From contig NZ_JAQUWN010000006.1 in the NCBI RefSeq assembly GCF_028692895.1, positions 1-64,000 on the forward strand: a stretch of 64,000 nucleotides of DNA, in the 5' to 3' direction. Position numbers and translations under genes: made by a program. Shown piece after piece: positions 1 to 7,793 of the stretch. The DNA comes from Pseudodesulfovibrio sp. (lineage in GTDB: Bacteria; Desulfobacterota; Desulfovibrionia; Desulfovibrionales; Desulfovibrionaceae). A model generated the notes under the pieces. That model was not told the DNA's origin. It did no database searches and was given only the letters and a program-made list of their open reading frames with translations. Positions within the stretch are counted from its first letter, which is position 1, and each line of letters opens with the position of its first letter.

Positions 1-578
1 ACGTACTTGTTGATGAGGTCGAAGGCCGCGTCGTCGTGGGCCTGGACGGCCTTTTCGTCCTTGGCCCCGAGCGCCCCCTTGGCGATGCGTCTGAGGCCCT
101 TGTCGAGCACGGTGCGGGAGCGCTCGTTGAGCTTGTCCAGGGCGAACTGGTGGCCCTGTTTGAGGAAGGTGTCCTTGATCTTCGGGAGCGACTCGGAGAG
201 GGCGGTGTGCCGCCTGCCGCCCTTGGGGACCATGGAGAGCATGGACTGCTCGTAGTCGTCGAACTGTTTCTTGAGGTTGGTGGCGTCCCCGGACGGGTCC
301 TTGCCGGTCACACCCTTTCGCCAGTCGGCCAGTCCCCTGGTGAAGAAGTCGTGGGCGTCGTTCTCCGCCTCCACGACGTGGTTGAGCCGGTCCAGGTCCC
401 GGTAGGCGTCCCGCTTCTGTCGGCGCGCCTGCTCGCGGTCTTCGCCCTTGAATCGGTTGTTGAAGCCGACGCCCACTCCCCTTTCCAGAGCCGGACGCTG
501 GCCCGGGGTGGCGCTGTCGAGCGCCTTTTGCTGTTCCTCCGCCCCCATGGCGAGGAGCGATTTTCCGAAATCAAACAT
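1..578 (-). CDS. Unrecognised charged helical protein, 5' part (3' end outside window)
   Basis: The frame is open from an ATG at 578 to the window edge, giving the first 192 residues. A good ribosome binding site, GGGAGG, lies 7 bases before the ATG, which fixes the start. The protein begins MFDFGKSLLAMGAEEQQKAL. It is rich in Lys, Asp, Glu and Arg, has no visible signal peptide or membrane segment, and contains no cysteine in the part seen. Long amphipathic stretches (for example QFALDKLNERSRTVLDKGLR) suggest a mostly alpha-helical protein. I do not recognise a family. The style resembles internal or scaffold-type phage virion proteins, but no phage neighbour is visible, so this is only a thought. 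A TTCCCT-N17-TATGCT hexamer pair at about 609-637 could be its promoter. Confidence 0.75.
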   Translation of the reverse strand, partial: MFDFGKSLLAMGAEEQQKALDSATPGQRPALERGVGVGFNNRFKGEDREQARRQKRDAYRDLDRLNHVVEAENDAHDFFTRGLADWRKGVTGKDPSGDATNLKKQFDDYEQSMLSMVPKGGRRHTALSESLPKIKDTFLKQGHQFALDKLNERSRTVLDKGLRRIAKGALGAKDEKAVQAHDDAAFDLINKY

Positions 579-919
579 GGTAAACCTCCCGTGCAGTTGT
601 TTCGCGGGAGCATACCCCCGGTTTTCGGCTCAGGGAAAAACGGCGGCCACAGGCATGATAACGGGTGAGAATGGTATGACTTGACGTGTTGACAGGATTT
701 CTGGTTGCCATGGGTTTTGTATTTTAACTGGAAAAACGGTCTGTTGCGAATGAGCGGCGATGTTGCGGAGCGCGCGGTGAAAGGCGTTTTCGCCCTCTCG
801 CGTCCTTTTTGCCGCCGTTCTCACCCGTTCTCAACCGGCGCGGGCAGGGGAGGGCTGGCGGATTCCGGCCGCCTTCCGCAGGGAGCGGGTCCGCCGGGGG
901 TGGCCGCCGCCCCTTTTCC

Positions 920-948
920 TGGACATTTACCCCCGAAGCGCGGACTAT
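920..948 (+). promoter_or_regulatory. Putative radA promoter, leaderless geometry
   Basis: TGGACA at 920-925, a 17-base spacer, and GACTAT at 943-948 stand 6 bases before the radA ATG at 955. No Shine-Dalgarno sequence is present. A start site 6-7 bases after the -10 would fall on or beside the A of the ATG. The -10 match is weak (3 of 6), but the key A and final T are present. Confidence 0.45.
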
Positions 949-954
949 TGCGTC

Positions 955-2280
955 ATGAAAACCAAGGAAGCCTATCGTTGCGCCTCCTGCGGCGCGCAGT
1001 CGCCCCGGTGGCAGGGGCAATGCCCGTCCTGCAAGGAATGGAACACCATGGAGCCGGTCGTCGTGGCCAAGGCCTCGTCCCGGCCCGTGGGCGCGGCGGC
1101 CGGGTCGGCCACGCCCCGTCCGCTGGAGGACCTGACCGCCGAGAACCTGCGCGCCCGGCCCTCGGGCATGACCGGCCTGGACGCGCTGCTCGGCTCCGGG
1201 CTGGTGCCGGGCGCGGCCATCCTGGTGGGCGGCGAGCCGGGCATCGGCAAGTCCACGCTGCTGCTCCAACTGGCCGGGGCCCAGGCCCGCATCGGCCACA
1301 CCGCCGTCTACCTCTCGGGCGAGGAATCCCTGCCCCAGCTACGCGGCCGGGCCGACCGCCTGGGGCTGCTCGGGCCCGGCCTGCTGGCCGTGGCCACCAA
1401 CAAGGTTGAGGACGCCCTGGCCGTGCTGGACCAGCCCGAGCCGCCGGAGATGCTCATCGTGGACTCGGTCCAGACCCTGGCCTCGTCCATGGCCGAGGGC
1501 ATCCCCGGCTCGGTCAGCCAGGTGCGCGCCGTGGCCGCCGAGCTGGTGGAGAAGACCAAGCGCACCGGCACCACGCTGATCCTGGTGGGCCATGTCACCA
1601 AGGACGGCCAGATCGCCGGGCCCAAGATTCTGGAGCACATGGTCGACACGGTCCTCTACCTGGAGGGCGACCGCAAGCACTTCTCGCGCATCCTGCGCGT
1701 GCTCAAGAACCGGTTCGGCCCCAGCGACGAGCTGGTGGTCTTCACCATGAAGGAGAAGGGGCTCGAAGTGGTCGAGGACCCGGCCACCTTCTTCCTGGGC
1801 GCGCGCGACCCCTCGCTTTCGGGCACGGCCATGGCCATGGCCGTGGACGGCCAGCGCCCCTTCGCCGTGGAGGTCCAGGCCCTGGTCAGCAAGTCGTTCC
1901 TCTCCATCCCCCGGCGCACGGCCCTCGGGTTCGACACCAACCGGCTCAACCTGCTTCTGGCCGTGCTGGAAAAGCGGCTGCGGCTCAACCTGAGCGGCCA
2001 CGACATCTACGCCAAGATCACCGGCGGCCTGGCCACGCGTGATCCCGGCCTGGATCTGGCCGTGGTGGCGGCCGTGCTCTCCTCGTTCTACGACCAGCCC
2101 CTGCCCGAGACCTCGGTCTACTGGGGCGAGATCGACCTGAACGGCCAGGTGCGCCCCGTGGCCGCCCACGACGTGCGTCTCAAGCAGGCCGTCCGGCTCG
2201 GCCACGACCCGATCATCCACTCGGACGCGGCCCCGACCCTGGCCGACATGCAGCGGCTGCTCTTCGGGCGCGCGCACTGA
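955..2280 (+). CDS. radA: DNA repair ATPase RadA
   Basis: RadA is a RecA-related ATPase that drives branch migration during recombinational repair. The 441-residue length is typical. In order, the sequence shows a C4 zinc finger (Cys9, Cys12, Cys23, Cys26), a Walker A motif GGEPGIGKST at about residues 92-101, a Walker B region ending LIVDSVQT, the RadA signature KNRFG at 251-255, and a C-terminal Lon-protease-like domain from about residue 290. The ATG at 955 is fixed by the conserved N-terminus, although no ribosome binding site precedes it. It is followed after 135 bases by pgi on the same strand. The identification is secure. Confidence 0.97.
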   Translation: MKTKEAYRCASCGAQSPRWQGQCPSCKEWNTMEPVVVAKASSRPVGAAAGSATPRPLEDLTAENLRARPSGMTGLDALLGSGLVPGAAILVGGEPGIGKSTLLLQLAGAQARIGHTAVYLSGEESLPQLRGRADRLGLLGPGLLAVATNKVEDALAVLDQPEPPEMLIVDSVQTLASSMAEGIPGSVSQVRAVAAELVEKTKRTGTTLILVGHVTKDGQIAGPKILEHMVDTVLYLEGDRKHFSRILRVLKNRFGPSDELVVFTMKEKGLEVVEDPATFFLGARDPSLSGTAMAMAVDGQRPFAVEVQALVSKSFLSIPRRTALGFDTNRLNLLLAVLEKRLRLNLSGHDIYAKITGGLATRDPGLDLAVVAAVLSSFYDQPLPETSVYWGEIDLNGQVRPVAAHDVRLKQAVRLGHDPIIHSDAAPTLADMQRLLFGRAH

Positions 2281-2283
2281 TTG

Positions 2284-2386
2284 TTGCGCCCCCGTTTCCG
2301 CCGTTTCAAAATAATGGTGGTTTCGAACCCTCCAAGCTGGTAGACGGAGGGTGTTTCCTTCCCCCATGGCCCGACAGCCGGGGGAA
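2284..2386 (+). promoter_or_regulatory. pgi leader: possible promoter and two tandem stem-loops
   Basis: TTGCGC (2284-2289), a 17-base spacer and CAAAAT (2307-2312) could form a promoter for pgi. Downstream are two clean inverted repeats: ACCCTCC at 2327-2333 with GGAGGGT at 2346-2352, and TTCCCCC at 2359-2365 with GGGGGAA at 2380-2386. The first is followed by GTTTCCTT and could also act as a weak radA terminator. No known riboswitch consensus was recognised. Confidence 0.4.
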
Positions 2387-2415
2387 TGCACCAGCAATCC
2401 ACGCGGGAGGATGCC

Positions 2416-3756
2416 ATGATGGACATGCTCGACTGGACCTGCGCGAACCTGGACGCGCTCGACATACGGCGATACGAGGCGCGGGCGGACGAGATGGCCG
2501 CCCGGCTGCGGGAGGAGACCGGCGCGGGACGCCTGCCTTTCCTGACCATGCCCTACGCGGCCGACCTGCGGGCGGAGCTGGCCGGGCTCGACACCTACCT
2601 CAAGCAGTTCGACCACATGCTTCTGCTCGGCATCGGCGGCTCGGCCCTGGGCGCGCGGGCCCTGCAAAAGGCCTTCTTTCCCCAGCAGGACCAGCCGGGC
2701 CACGCCGGGCCGTGCCTGTGGATCGCGGACAACGTGGACGCCTACGCCCTGGAGGCCTGCCTGGCCAAGCTGCCCCCGCAAAAGACCGTGGTGGTCACGG
2801 TCTCCAAGTCCGGTGGCACCATCGAGACAGTGGGCCAGTATTTCATCCTCAAGGAATGGATGCGCCAGCAACTGGGCGACGCCTGGCCCGAGCACATGAT
2901 CCTGGTCACCGACGAGAAGAACGGATTCCTGCGCGGCGAGGCCGAGTCCCACGGCATCCGGGCCCTGCCCGTGCCCGACGGCCTGGGCGGGCGCTACTCC
3001 GTGCTCTCGGCCGTGGGGCTGGTCCCGGCCCTGTTCCTGGGCATGGACATCGACGCGCTCCTGACCGGGGCGCGCGCGGTGGCCGATCCCCTGGCCTCGT
3101 CCGAGCTGTCCGGCGCGGAGCTGGCGCGCAGCGCCCCCTTCCAACTGGCGGCCTGGGCGGCCGCGCTCATGGACAAGGGCTACTGCGAGATGATCTTCTT
3201 CGCCTACATCCCGCTGTGGGCCTGCTTCGGCGACTGGTTCGCCCAGCTCTGGGCCGAGTCCCTGGGCAAGCAGGGCAAGGGCAGCCAGCCCGTGCCCGCC
3301 GTGGGCGTCACGGACCAGCACTCGGTCAACCAGATGTTCATGGACGGCGTGCGCAACAAGGCCTGCCTGTTCCTGACCTGCCCGACCCTGCCCTCGGGCC
3401 CCAAGTTCCCGTCGGACCTGCCCGACCAGTTCGCCTACGTGCGCGGCCGCAACTTCGGCGAGCTGATCCAGGCCGAGGGGCTGGGCACGCGCATGGCCCT
3501 CTCCGAGAACGGCGTGCCCCTGGTGGAGCTGCGCCTCGGGCTCGACACCCCGCGCGAGGCGGGCAAGCTGATCGGCCTGCTCGGCGCGGCCACCATCCTG
3601 ACCGGCTGGCTCATGGGCGTCAATCCCCTGGACCAGCCCGCCGTGGAACTGGGCAAGCGGCTGGCCAAGGCGCGCATGGACGCCGACGGCCTGGACGCGG
3701 AGAAGGCGGCCCTGGCCGCGTTCCTGAACGCAAAACGGGACCTGCGGGAGTTCTAG
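2416..3756 (+). CDS. pgi: Glucose-6-phosphate isomerase
   Basis: This enzyme interconverts glucose 6-phosphate and fructose 6-phosphate in the cytosol. The 446-residue protein has the SIS-type sugar-phosphate binding sequence LLGIGGSALGARALQ and the phosphate-binding segment VTVSKSGGTIETVGQYF. Further on are the family motifs SVLSAVGLVPALF and GVTDQHSVNQMF. The short length is that of the bacterial/archaeal form rather than the 550-residue E. coli type. I chose the ATG at 2416 because GGGAGG ends 5 bases before it; the next codon (2419) is also ATG with 8-base spacing and is equally possible. An earlier in-frame ATG at 2386 lies inside a leader hairpin and lacks a binding site. A strong terminator follows. 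Confidence 0.95.
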   Translation: MMDMLDWTCANLDALDIRRYEARADEMAARLREETGAGRLPFLTMPYAADLRAELAGLDTYLKQFDHMLLLGIGGSALGARALQKAFFPQQDQPGHAGPCLWIADNVDAYALEACLAKLPPQKTVVVTVSKSGGTIETVGQYFILKEWMRQQLGDAWPEHMILVTDEKNGFLRGEAESHGIRALPVPDGLGGRYSVLSAVGLVPALFLGMDIDALLTGARAVADPLASSELSGAELARSAPFQLAAWAAALMDKGYCEMIFFAYIPLWACFGDWFAQLWAESLGKQGKGSQPVPAVGVTDQHSVNQMFMDGVRNKACLFLTCPTLPSGPKFPSDLPDQFAYVRGRNFGELIQAEGLGTRMALSENGVPLVELRLGLDTPREAGKLIGLLGAATILTGWLMGVNPLDQPAVELGKRLAKARMDADGLDAEKAALAAFLNAKRDLREF

Positions 3757-3796
3757 CTTTCCGGCCCGGGCGTGGTTGGTTCACTATGCAAATTGA

Positions 3797-3826
3797 GCAG
3801 GGCGCCGTTGGCGCCCTGCTTTGTTG
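3797..3826 (+). terminator. Rho-independent terminator after pgi
   Basis: GCAGGGCGCC at 3797-3806 pairs perfectly with GGCGCCCTGC at 3810-3819 around a GTT loop and is followed by TTTGTTGT. Confidence 0.9.
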
Positions 3827-3860
3827 TCTAGTTGGTTGTGTTCTCGTCTTCTCCGCCGAG

Positions 3861-4109
3861 TCACTTCCGGGTCCAGCGCGTTGCGCCGGGGACGAGTTCG
3901 AGCATGGACGACTCGTAGCCGTTGAGGAATTGTCCCGTCGTGGTGTTGTAGGACCCCGTGATGGTGGTCAGGTCCGGCGAGCCGTGGAAATGGACCTGTT
4001 GGCCGTTCGGCAGGTTTACCCCTCCGGTGAACGGGCCGCCGAGCGGCCCCCCGCATAGACTGTCGCCCACCGGCTTGCCATCGAACGTGTTCAGGAATTT
4101 GAATCCCAT
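3861..4109 (-). CDS. Small orphan protein, 82 residues
   Basis: A short gene with a very strong ribosome binding site: AAGGAGG stands 5 bases before its ATG. The protein starts MGFKFLNTFDGKPVGDSLCG and is rich in Gly, Thr and Asn, with one Cys at residue 19 and no membrane segment. The run GGPLGGPFTGG and the alternating pattern VQFHGSPDLTTITGSYN-like suggest a small beta-rich cytosolic protein. I do not recognise it. The region upstream (about 4144-4188) is far more AT-rich than its surroundings. On the minus strand it carries TTGCGT-N18-TAGCAT, a fair promoter candidate. It is convergent with pgi and divergent from the histidine kinase gene at 4291. Confidence 0.7.
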   Translation of the reverse strand: MGFKFLNTFDGKPVGDSLCGGPLGGPFTGGVNLPNGQQVHFHGSPDLTTITGSYNTTTGQFLNGYESSMLELVPGATRWTRK

Positions 4110-4290
4110 GACGACCTCCTTGGGTTGAGGGCATACGACGAACTTGCGTATGATATATGCTATACGTTAATTCCCAAAAAACGCAACCCTCGCATGTCGG
4201 GGAGCCTTGTCGCCCGGCCGCGTGCCGGGAACCGGATGAGCGCGGTTGGCGATTGTCATCCCGCCCGGCCTGCTGTAAGGGTAGGGGGCT

Positions 4291-5802
4291 ATGAACGCCC
4301 GGATCGGCGCGGCGCGGGGCGGGGGGACGAGCCCTTCCGCCTCCGGCCTCGCGGGTGCGGGCAAACCTCGGGTCCATCCTTTGGCAAATCAGAACGAAAC
4401 CGGCAGGCCGCTCCAGTTCGTCCGGGTCATCTCCTGGAGCCTGTTCGCCATCATCCTCGGGTTCAGCCTGCTGCTCTCCATCTTCATCTCCAAGTATGCG
4501 GAGCGCACCCTGCTGGAAAAGCAGGAGGAGTTCGGCCTGCTCCTGGCCGAGAACGTCAGCCACCAGGTCTTCACCCGCTTCGTCATGCCCACGGTCATGC
4601 GCTATGGCGGCATCAGCCTGCGCCACCCGGAACAGGCCTCCACCCTGGACGAGGTGGTCCGCTCCACCGTGCACAGCTTTCACGTCACTTCCCTGCGCAT
4701 CTACGACGCCAAGGGCGTCATCACCTACTCGCTGAACAAGGCCGAGGTGGGCCAGGTCGGCAACGCCCTGTACATGGTCACCCGGACCTGGGAGTCCGCC
4801 GACTTCTCCTCGGAGATCGTGGCCAAGGTCTCCAAGATGGCCTCGCTCTTCCGCTACCAGCTCAAGCCCGGCAGCCTCAAGCTGCGCGCCTTCTATCCCC
4901 TGCGCGCCGAACGCAGCCTGACCGACGTCTCCGAAAACCCGATCATGGGCATCCTGGAGTTCGAGCAGGACATCACCTCGGACTTCATGGCAATGCTCAA
5001 CTTCGAGCGGCTGGTCATCACCTTCTCGCTCGTCACCTCCATGGTCCTCTTCTTCCTGGTCCTGGTCATCCTGCGCCGGGCCGAGCGCATCAGCAACCGG
5101 CAGTTCGAGGAAAAGCAGCGGCTCATGGCCGAGCTGCGGCAACAGGAAAAGCTGGCGGGCATGGGCCGCATGGTCGCGGGCGTGGCCCACGAGATCCGCA
5201 ACCCGCTCGGCATCATCTGCTCCAGCTCGGAGCTGGTGCTCAAGAAGGCGGAAAAGGAAAACAGCTCCCACACCCGCATCCTGCGCGCCCTCAACGAGGA
5301 GGCCAAGCGGCTGACCCGCACCGTGGCCGAGTTCCTGGACTACGCCAGGCCCAAGCAGCCGGTCATGCACGACGTGGACGTGGCCCGGCTCCTCGACCAG
5401 GTGGCCGTGTTCATGGAGCCGGAGTGCGAAAAGCTCGGCGTGACCATCGAGCGCGAGTTCTCCGGCGACCTCTCGGCCAAGGGGGACAAGGACCTGCTCT
5501 ACCGCGCCTTCTACAACCTGGTGGCCAACGCGCTCCAGGCCATGGAGGGCGGGGGCAAGGTCTTCATCCGGGCCGCCACCGAGGAAGGGCGGCTGCATGT
5601 GGTCGTCGAGGACACCGGCCCTGGCTTCCCGCCCGAGCACCTGGACGAGGTGCGCGACCCGTTCTTCACCACCAAGGACGCGGGCACCGGCCTGGGGCTC
5701 GCCCTTGTCTCCACCATCTTCGAGAGCCACGGCGTGGAGATGCACCTCTCCAACGCGGACGAGGGCGGCGCTCGGGTGGACATCATCTTCCCGCAGCGCT
5801 AG
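4291..5802 (+). CDS. Membrane-bound sensor histidine kinase
   Basis: A two-component sensor of 503 residues. A transmembrane helix at about 47-66 and a second at about 240-262 bracket a periplasmic sensing region of about 170 residues with no recognised domain. The kinase core follows: the H box GVAHEIRNPLG with phospho-acceptor His300, the N box NLVANALQAM, and G boxes DTGPGFPPE and GTGLGLALV. There is no receiver domain and no response regulator next door. The first 40 residues are low-complexity and the ribosome binding site (AGGGGG) is only fair, so the true start may be further downstream; a TTG at 4381 is in frame. The gene at 5824 follows after 21 bases and is probably co-transcribed. 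Confidence 0.9.
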   Translation: MNARIGAARGGGTSPSASGLAGAGKPRVHPLANQNETGRPLQFVRVISWSLFAIILGFSLLLSIFISKYAERTLLEKQEEFGLLLAENVSHQVFTRFVMPTVMRYGGISLRHPEQASTLDEVVRSTVHSFHVTSLRIYDAKGVITYSLNKAEVGQVGNALYMVTRTWESADFSSEIVAKVSKMASLFRYQLKPGSLKLRAFYPLRAERSLTDVSENPIMGILEFEQDITSDFMAMLNFERLVITFSLVTSMVLFFLVLVILRRAERISNRQFEEKQRLMAELRQQEKLAGMGRMVAGVAHEIRNPLGIICSSSELVLKKAEKENSSHTRILRALNEEAKRLTRTVAEFLDYARPKQPVMHDVDVARLLDQVAVFMEPECEKLGVTIEREFSGDLSAKGDKDLLYRAFYNLVANALQAMEGGGKVFIRAATEEGRLHVVVEDTGPGFPPEHLDEVRDPFFTTKDAGTGLGLALVSTIFESHGVEMHLSNADEGGARVDIIFPQR

Positions 5803-5823
5803 AGAGAGGGGAGGGAGGCGCGC

Positions 5824-6594
5824 ATGTCCAAAGCATGGATTCAGGCCAAGCACCCGGAATTCGTCCGGGATCTCTTCAAGTTCTTCTGCCAGAGCGGCGA
5901 CCTGCTGGAGAGGCAGTTCGCGTCCTTCGACAAGGACGGCCGGCTGGACTTCGAGGTGCTCCGGGACCTGGTTGGCGACGAGATGAACAAGGGGCTGCTG
6001 TGGCGCATGAAGGACACGGCCCACCACGTCTTCCGCAACGACCCGCACTCGCAGTTGGGCGGCCAGTTCCTGGACTGGGCCATGGGCTACATCTTCCACG
6101 AGACCATCAAGCTCAAGGAGGACGCCTACCAGAAACAGAACTACGCGCCGTGGTTCCACCGGCTGCACGAGGGCGACCTGAGCAGCTCGGAAAAGGACAT
6201 CACCGACCAGTTTTTCCAGGTCCTGAGCCAGACGGAAGAGTCCATGCGCCGCGAGATCGACCGCATCCGGTTCATTATCGACAAGTGCCGACGGCTCCTG
6301 CCCTATTACCTGCACCGCTACAGCGAAAACATGCTGCTGGCGCGGTACATCTTCTCCCAGAACGATCTGGTCCGGACCGTGTTCAAGGACGAGTTCGACT
6401 CCCTGATCTTCGCCATCTACGGCAGCGAGCCCGAACGCATGTACATCCTGGCCAGCCAGTCCCTGCGCCTGGGCGGCTGGGTCGAGGAGGCGGGCCAGGC
6501 GGTGGAGCGGGCGCTCCGCCGGAATCCGACCAGCAAAATGGTCTTGCAAGAAAAGAAAATTATTGATAATTGGGCTGATAGGATGAAAGATTGA
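5824..6594 (+). CDS. Conserved-type protein of unknown function downstream of a kinase
   Basis: A 256-residue soluble protein with the binding site GGAGG 7 bases before its ATG. It has no signal peptide or membrane segment and is rich in aromatic and charged residues (for example HEGDLSSSEKDITDQFFQVL), so it is probably all-helical. The C-terminal part, GSEPERMYILASQSLRLGGW followed by AVERALRRNPTSKM, reads like one or two degenerate TPR-type helix pairs. I do not recognise a family. It sits 21 bases after the kinase at 4291 and ends 52 bases before the lipoprotein gene, so the three may form one operon. A role in the kinase's signal output or in the envelope is a guess from position only. 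Confidence 0.8.
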   Translation: MSKAWIQAKHPEFVRDLFKFFCQSGDLLERQFASFDKDGRLDFEVLRDLVGDEMNKGLLWRMKDTAHHVFRNDPHSQLGGQFLDWAMGYIFHETIKLKEDAYQKQNYAPWFHRLHEGDLSSSEKDITDQFFQVLSQTEESMRREIDRIRFIIDKCRRLLPYYLHRYSENMLLARYIFSQNDLVRTVFKDEFDSLIFAIYGSEPERMYILASQSLRLGGWVEEAGQAVERALRRNPTSKMVLQEKKIIDNWADRMKD

Positions 6595-6646
6595 CCTGCG
6601 CTGAAGCAGAATAATCAGAGAGAAAGACAATTCGAGGAGGCCGTCC

Positions 6647-7117
6647 ATGAAAAAGTTGATTTTCCTCGCAATCGCCATGAGCCTTGTGTTCGCATGGGGT
6701 TGCTCCAAAAAGGTGAAGACCGAGCCCGAAGTGGTTGTGGTCGAAGAAAAGAAGGTCATTGTCGAGGAAGAGAAGCCCGTCGCGGACCCGATGCAGGTCT
6801 ACAAAGCCGAATACGACGCGCTGCCCGTTTCCCACACCGTGACCAAGGGCGAGTGCCTGTGGTGGATCGCCGAGTACAAGCACATCTACAACGATCCGTT
6901 CATGTGGCCCCTGATCTACAAGGCCAACCGTGACAAGATCAAGAATCCCGACCTGATCTACCCCGGCCAGCAGTTCGAGGTGCCCCGCTACGGCTTCGAC
7001 CTCGAAGAGGTCAAGGCTTCCCGCAAGCAGGCGGGCGCTCCCTGGAAGGCCCTTGAGCCCGGCCAGGACGCCATGATCCCCGCCGAGATGCGGGCCGCCC
7101 TCGGCTACAGTTTCTAG
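6647..7117 (+). CDS. LysM-domain lipoprotein
   Basis: A 156-residue envelope protein. The N-terminus MKKLIFLAIAMSLVFAWGC is a lipoprotein signal; the invariant Cys is residue 19 with A-W-G before it. A linker rich in Val, Glu and Lys (EVVVVEEKKVIVEEEKPV) leads into a LysM fold at about residues 62-114, beginning SHTVTKGECLWWIAEYKHIY and ending IYPGQQFEVP. LysM domains bind the glycan of peptidoglycan, so the protein probably tethers a membrane to the wall. The strong site GAGGAGG precedes the ATG. It is the last gene before a strong terminator. Small lipoproteins of this layout are typical of Desulfovibrio relatives, which I state from general knowledge. Confidence 0.9.
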   Translation: MKKLIFLAIAMSLVFAWGCSKKVKTEPEVVVVEEKKVIVEEEKPVADPMQVYKAEYDALPVSHTVTKGECLWWIAEYKHIYNDPFMWPLIYKANRDKIKNPDLIYPGQQFEVPRYGFDLEEVKASRKQAGAPWKALEPGQDAMIPAEMRAALGYSF

Positions 7118-7140
7118 TTCGGCCAGCCCAGACATACCTT

Positions 7141-7178
7141 CCGGCTGCGGCGGCATCTCCGCCGCAGCCGGTTTGTTG
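7141..7178 (+). terminator. Strong rho-independent terminator
   Basis: CCGGCTGCGGCGG at 7141-7153 pairs perfectly with CCGCCGCAGCCGG at 7159-7171 around CATCT and is followed by TTTGTTG. It ends the operon of the LysM lipoprotein. Confidence 0.93.
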
Positions 7179-7263
7179 CGTCCGGCGACCAGAGCGACGC
7201 CCTATCGCTGCTGTCGACGGCTCTAAGAACGAGCACGCTCGGCCTAGACCCGACGCGGCCCCG

Positions 7264-7282
7264 GCAGGGGCGAAGCCCCTGC
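7264..7282. repeat. Perfect 8-bp hairpin in non-coding DNA
   Basis: GCAGGGGC (7264-7271) and GCCCCTGC (7275-7282) face each other across a GAA triloop. It lies in the roughly 600-base gene-free stretch between the terminator at 7141 and topA. Nothing in that stretch looked like a supported gene: the open frames there lack ribosome binding sites. Confidence 0.6.
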
Positions 7283-7365
7283 ACCCCACTCTCCGCTGCG
7301 CTGGCGAGTAGCCCGGAGGCTGTGAGTTGGTGGGCGGAGGGATTGGCTGTCCCTGGCTATGCGGC

Positions 7366-7397
7366 GTCCTGAAAGGTTCGGCCGAACCTTTCAGGAC
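7366..7397. repeat. Perfect 32-bp palindrome
   Basis: The left half GTCCTGAAAGGTTCGG (7366-7381) is the exact reverse complement of the right half ending at 7397, with no spacer. It lies in a gene-free region and has no T-run on either side, so it is not an ordinary terminator. It could be a protein binding site, a cruciform or an extragenic palindrome. Confidence 0.75.
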
Positions 7398-7611
7398 ACA
7401 GGCCCACGCGTGTGAACCGCTTGGAGCAGACGTGAAGATCATGCCCTCACGGCGCCTGACCCATTGGCAGGGGTGAGATTCTTGATTTGAGGATTAGTTT
7501 TTTTCTTTGTCTTCAAAAAACATCCCGGTTGGGCGGGGGCGAGCGGGCAGTCCGTCCCCGCGCAGGAGTCGCCTGACCGGGCTACGGCCCCGCGAAAGCG
7601 GCGCATGGTTT

Positions 7612-7678
7612 CCAAAGGCTCGCCTTTGGCGGGTCCAGGGCAGCGCCCTGGTCTCCACGAAGTGGCCCCCGGAGGGCC
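7612..7678. repeat. Array of three adjacent hairpins, REP-like
   Basis: Three stems follow one another: CCAAAGGC/GCCTTTGG (7612-7629), CCAGGGC/GCCCTGG (7635-7651) and GGCCC/GGGCC (7664-7678). GC-rich chains of this kind between genes resemble the extragenic palindromic elements of Desulfovibrio-type genomes. That family link is from memory and was not tested here. Confidence 0.55.
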
Positions 7679-7730
7679 GCTGGAGGCATTCTTCCCATGG
7701 TCTCCCTTCCGCCCGAACGCACCGCAAAAA

Positions 7731-7763
7731 GGCCGCTCCCGTCAATTCGGGGGCGGCCTTTTG
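7731..7763 (-). terminator. Terminator of topA, bidirectional in form
   Basis: GGCCGCTCCC (7731-7740) pairs with GGGGGCGGCC (7749-7758), with one G-T wobble. On the minus strand the stem is followed by TTTTTG, directly after the topA stop. On the plus strand it is followed by TTTTG. Confidence 0.85.
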
Positions 7764-7793
7764 CGTTGCGGTGTCGCGCGGGTGTGCGGGCGG

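Noticed and set aside
5926-5967. EF-hand loop (FDKDGRLDF) in the unknown protein after the kinase
   Set aside because: Positions 1 and 12 of the loop are Ser and Val, so the calcium set is incomplete.
3784-6759. A 991-codon minus-strand frame across the kinase and lipoprotein genes
   Set aside because: Antisense artefact with no motif; three well-supported genes lie on the other strand.
7180-7600. tRNA gene in the hairpin-rich stretch
   Set aside because: No cloverleaf with a T-loop GTTCRA and a CCA-type acceptor could be drawn; the stems are simple hairpins.
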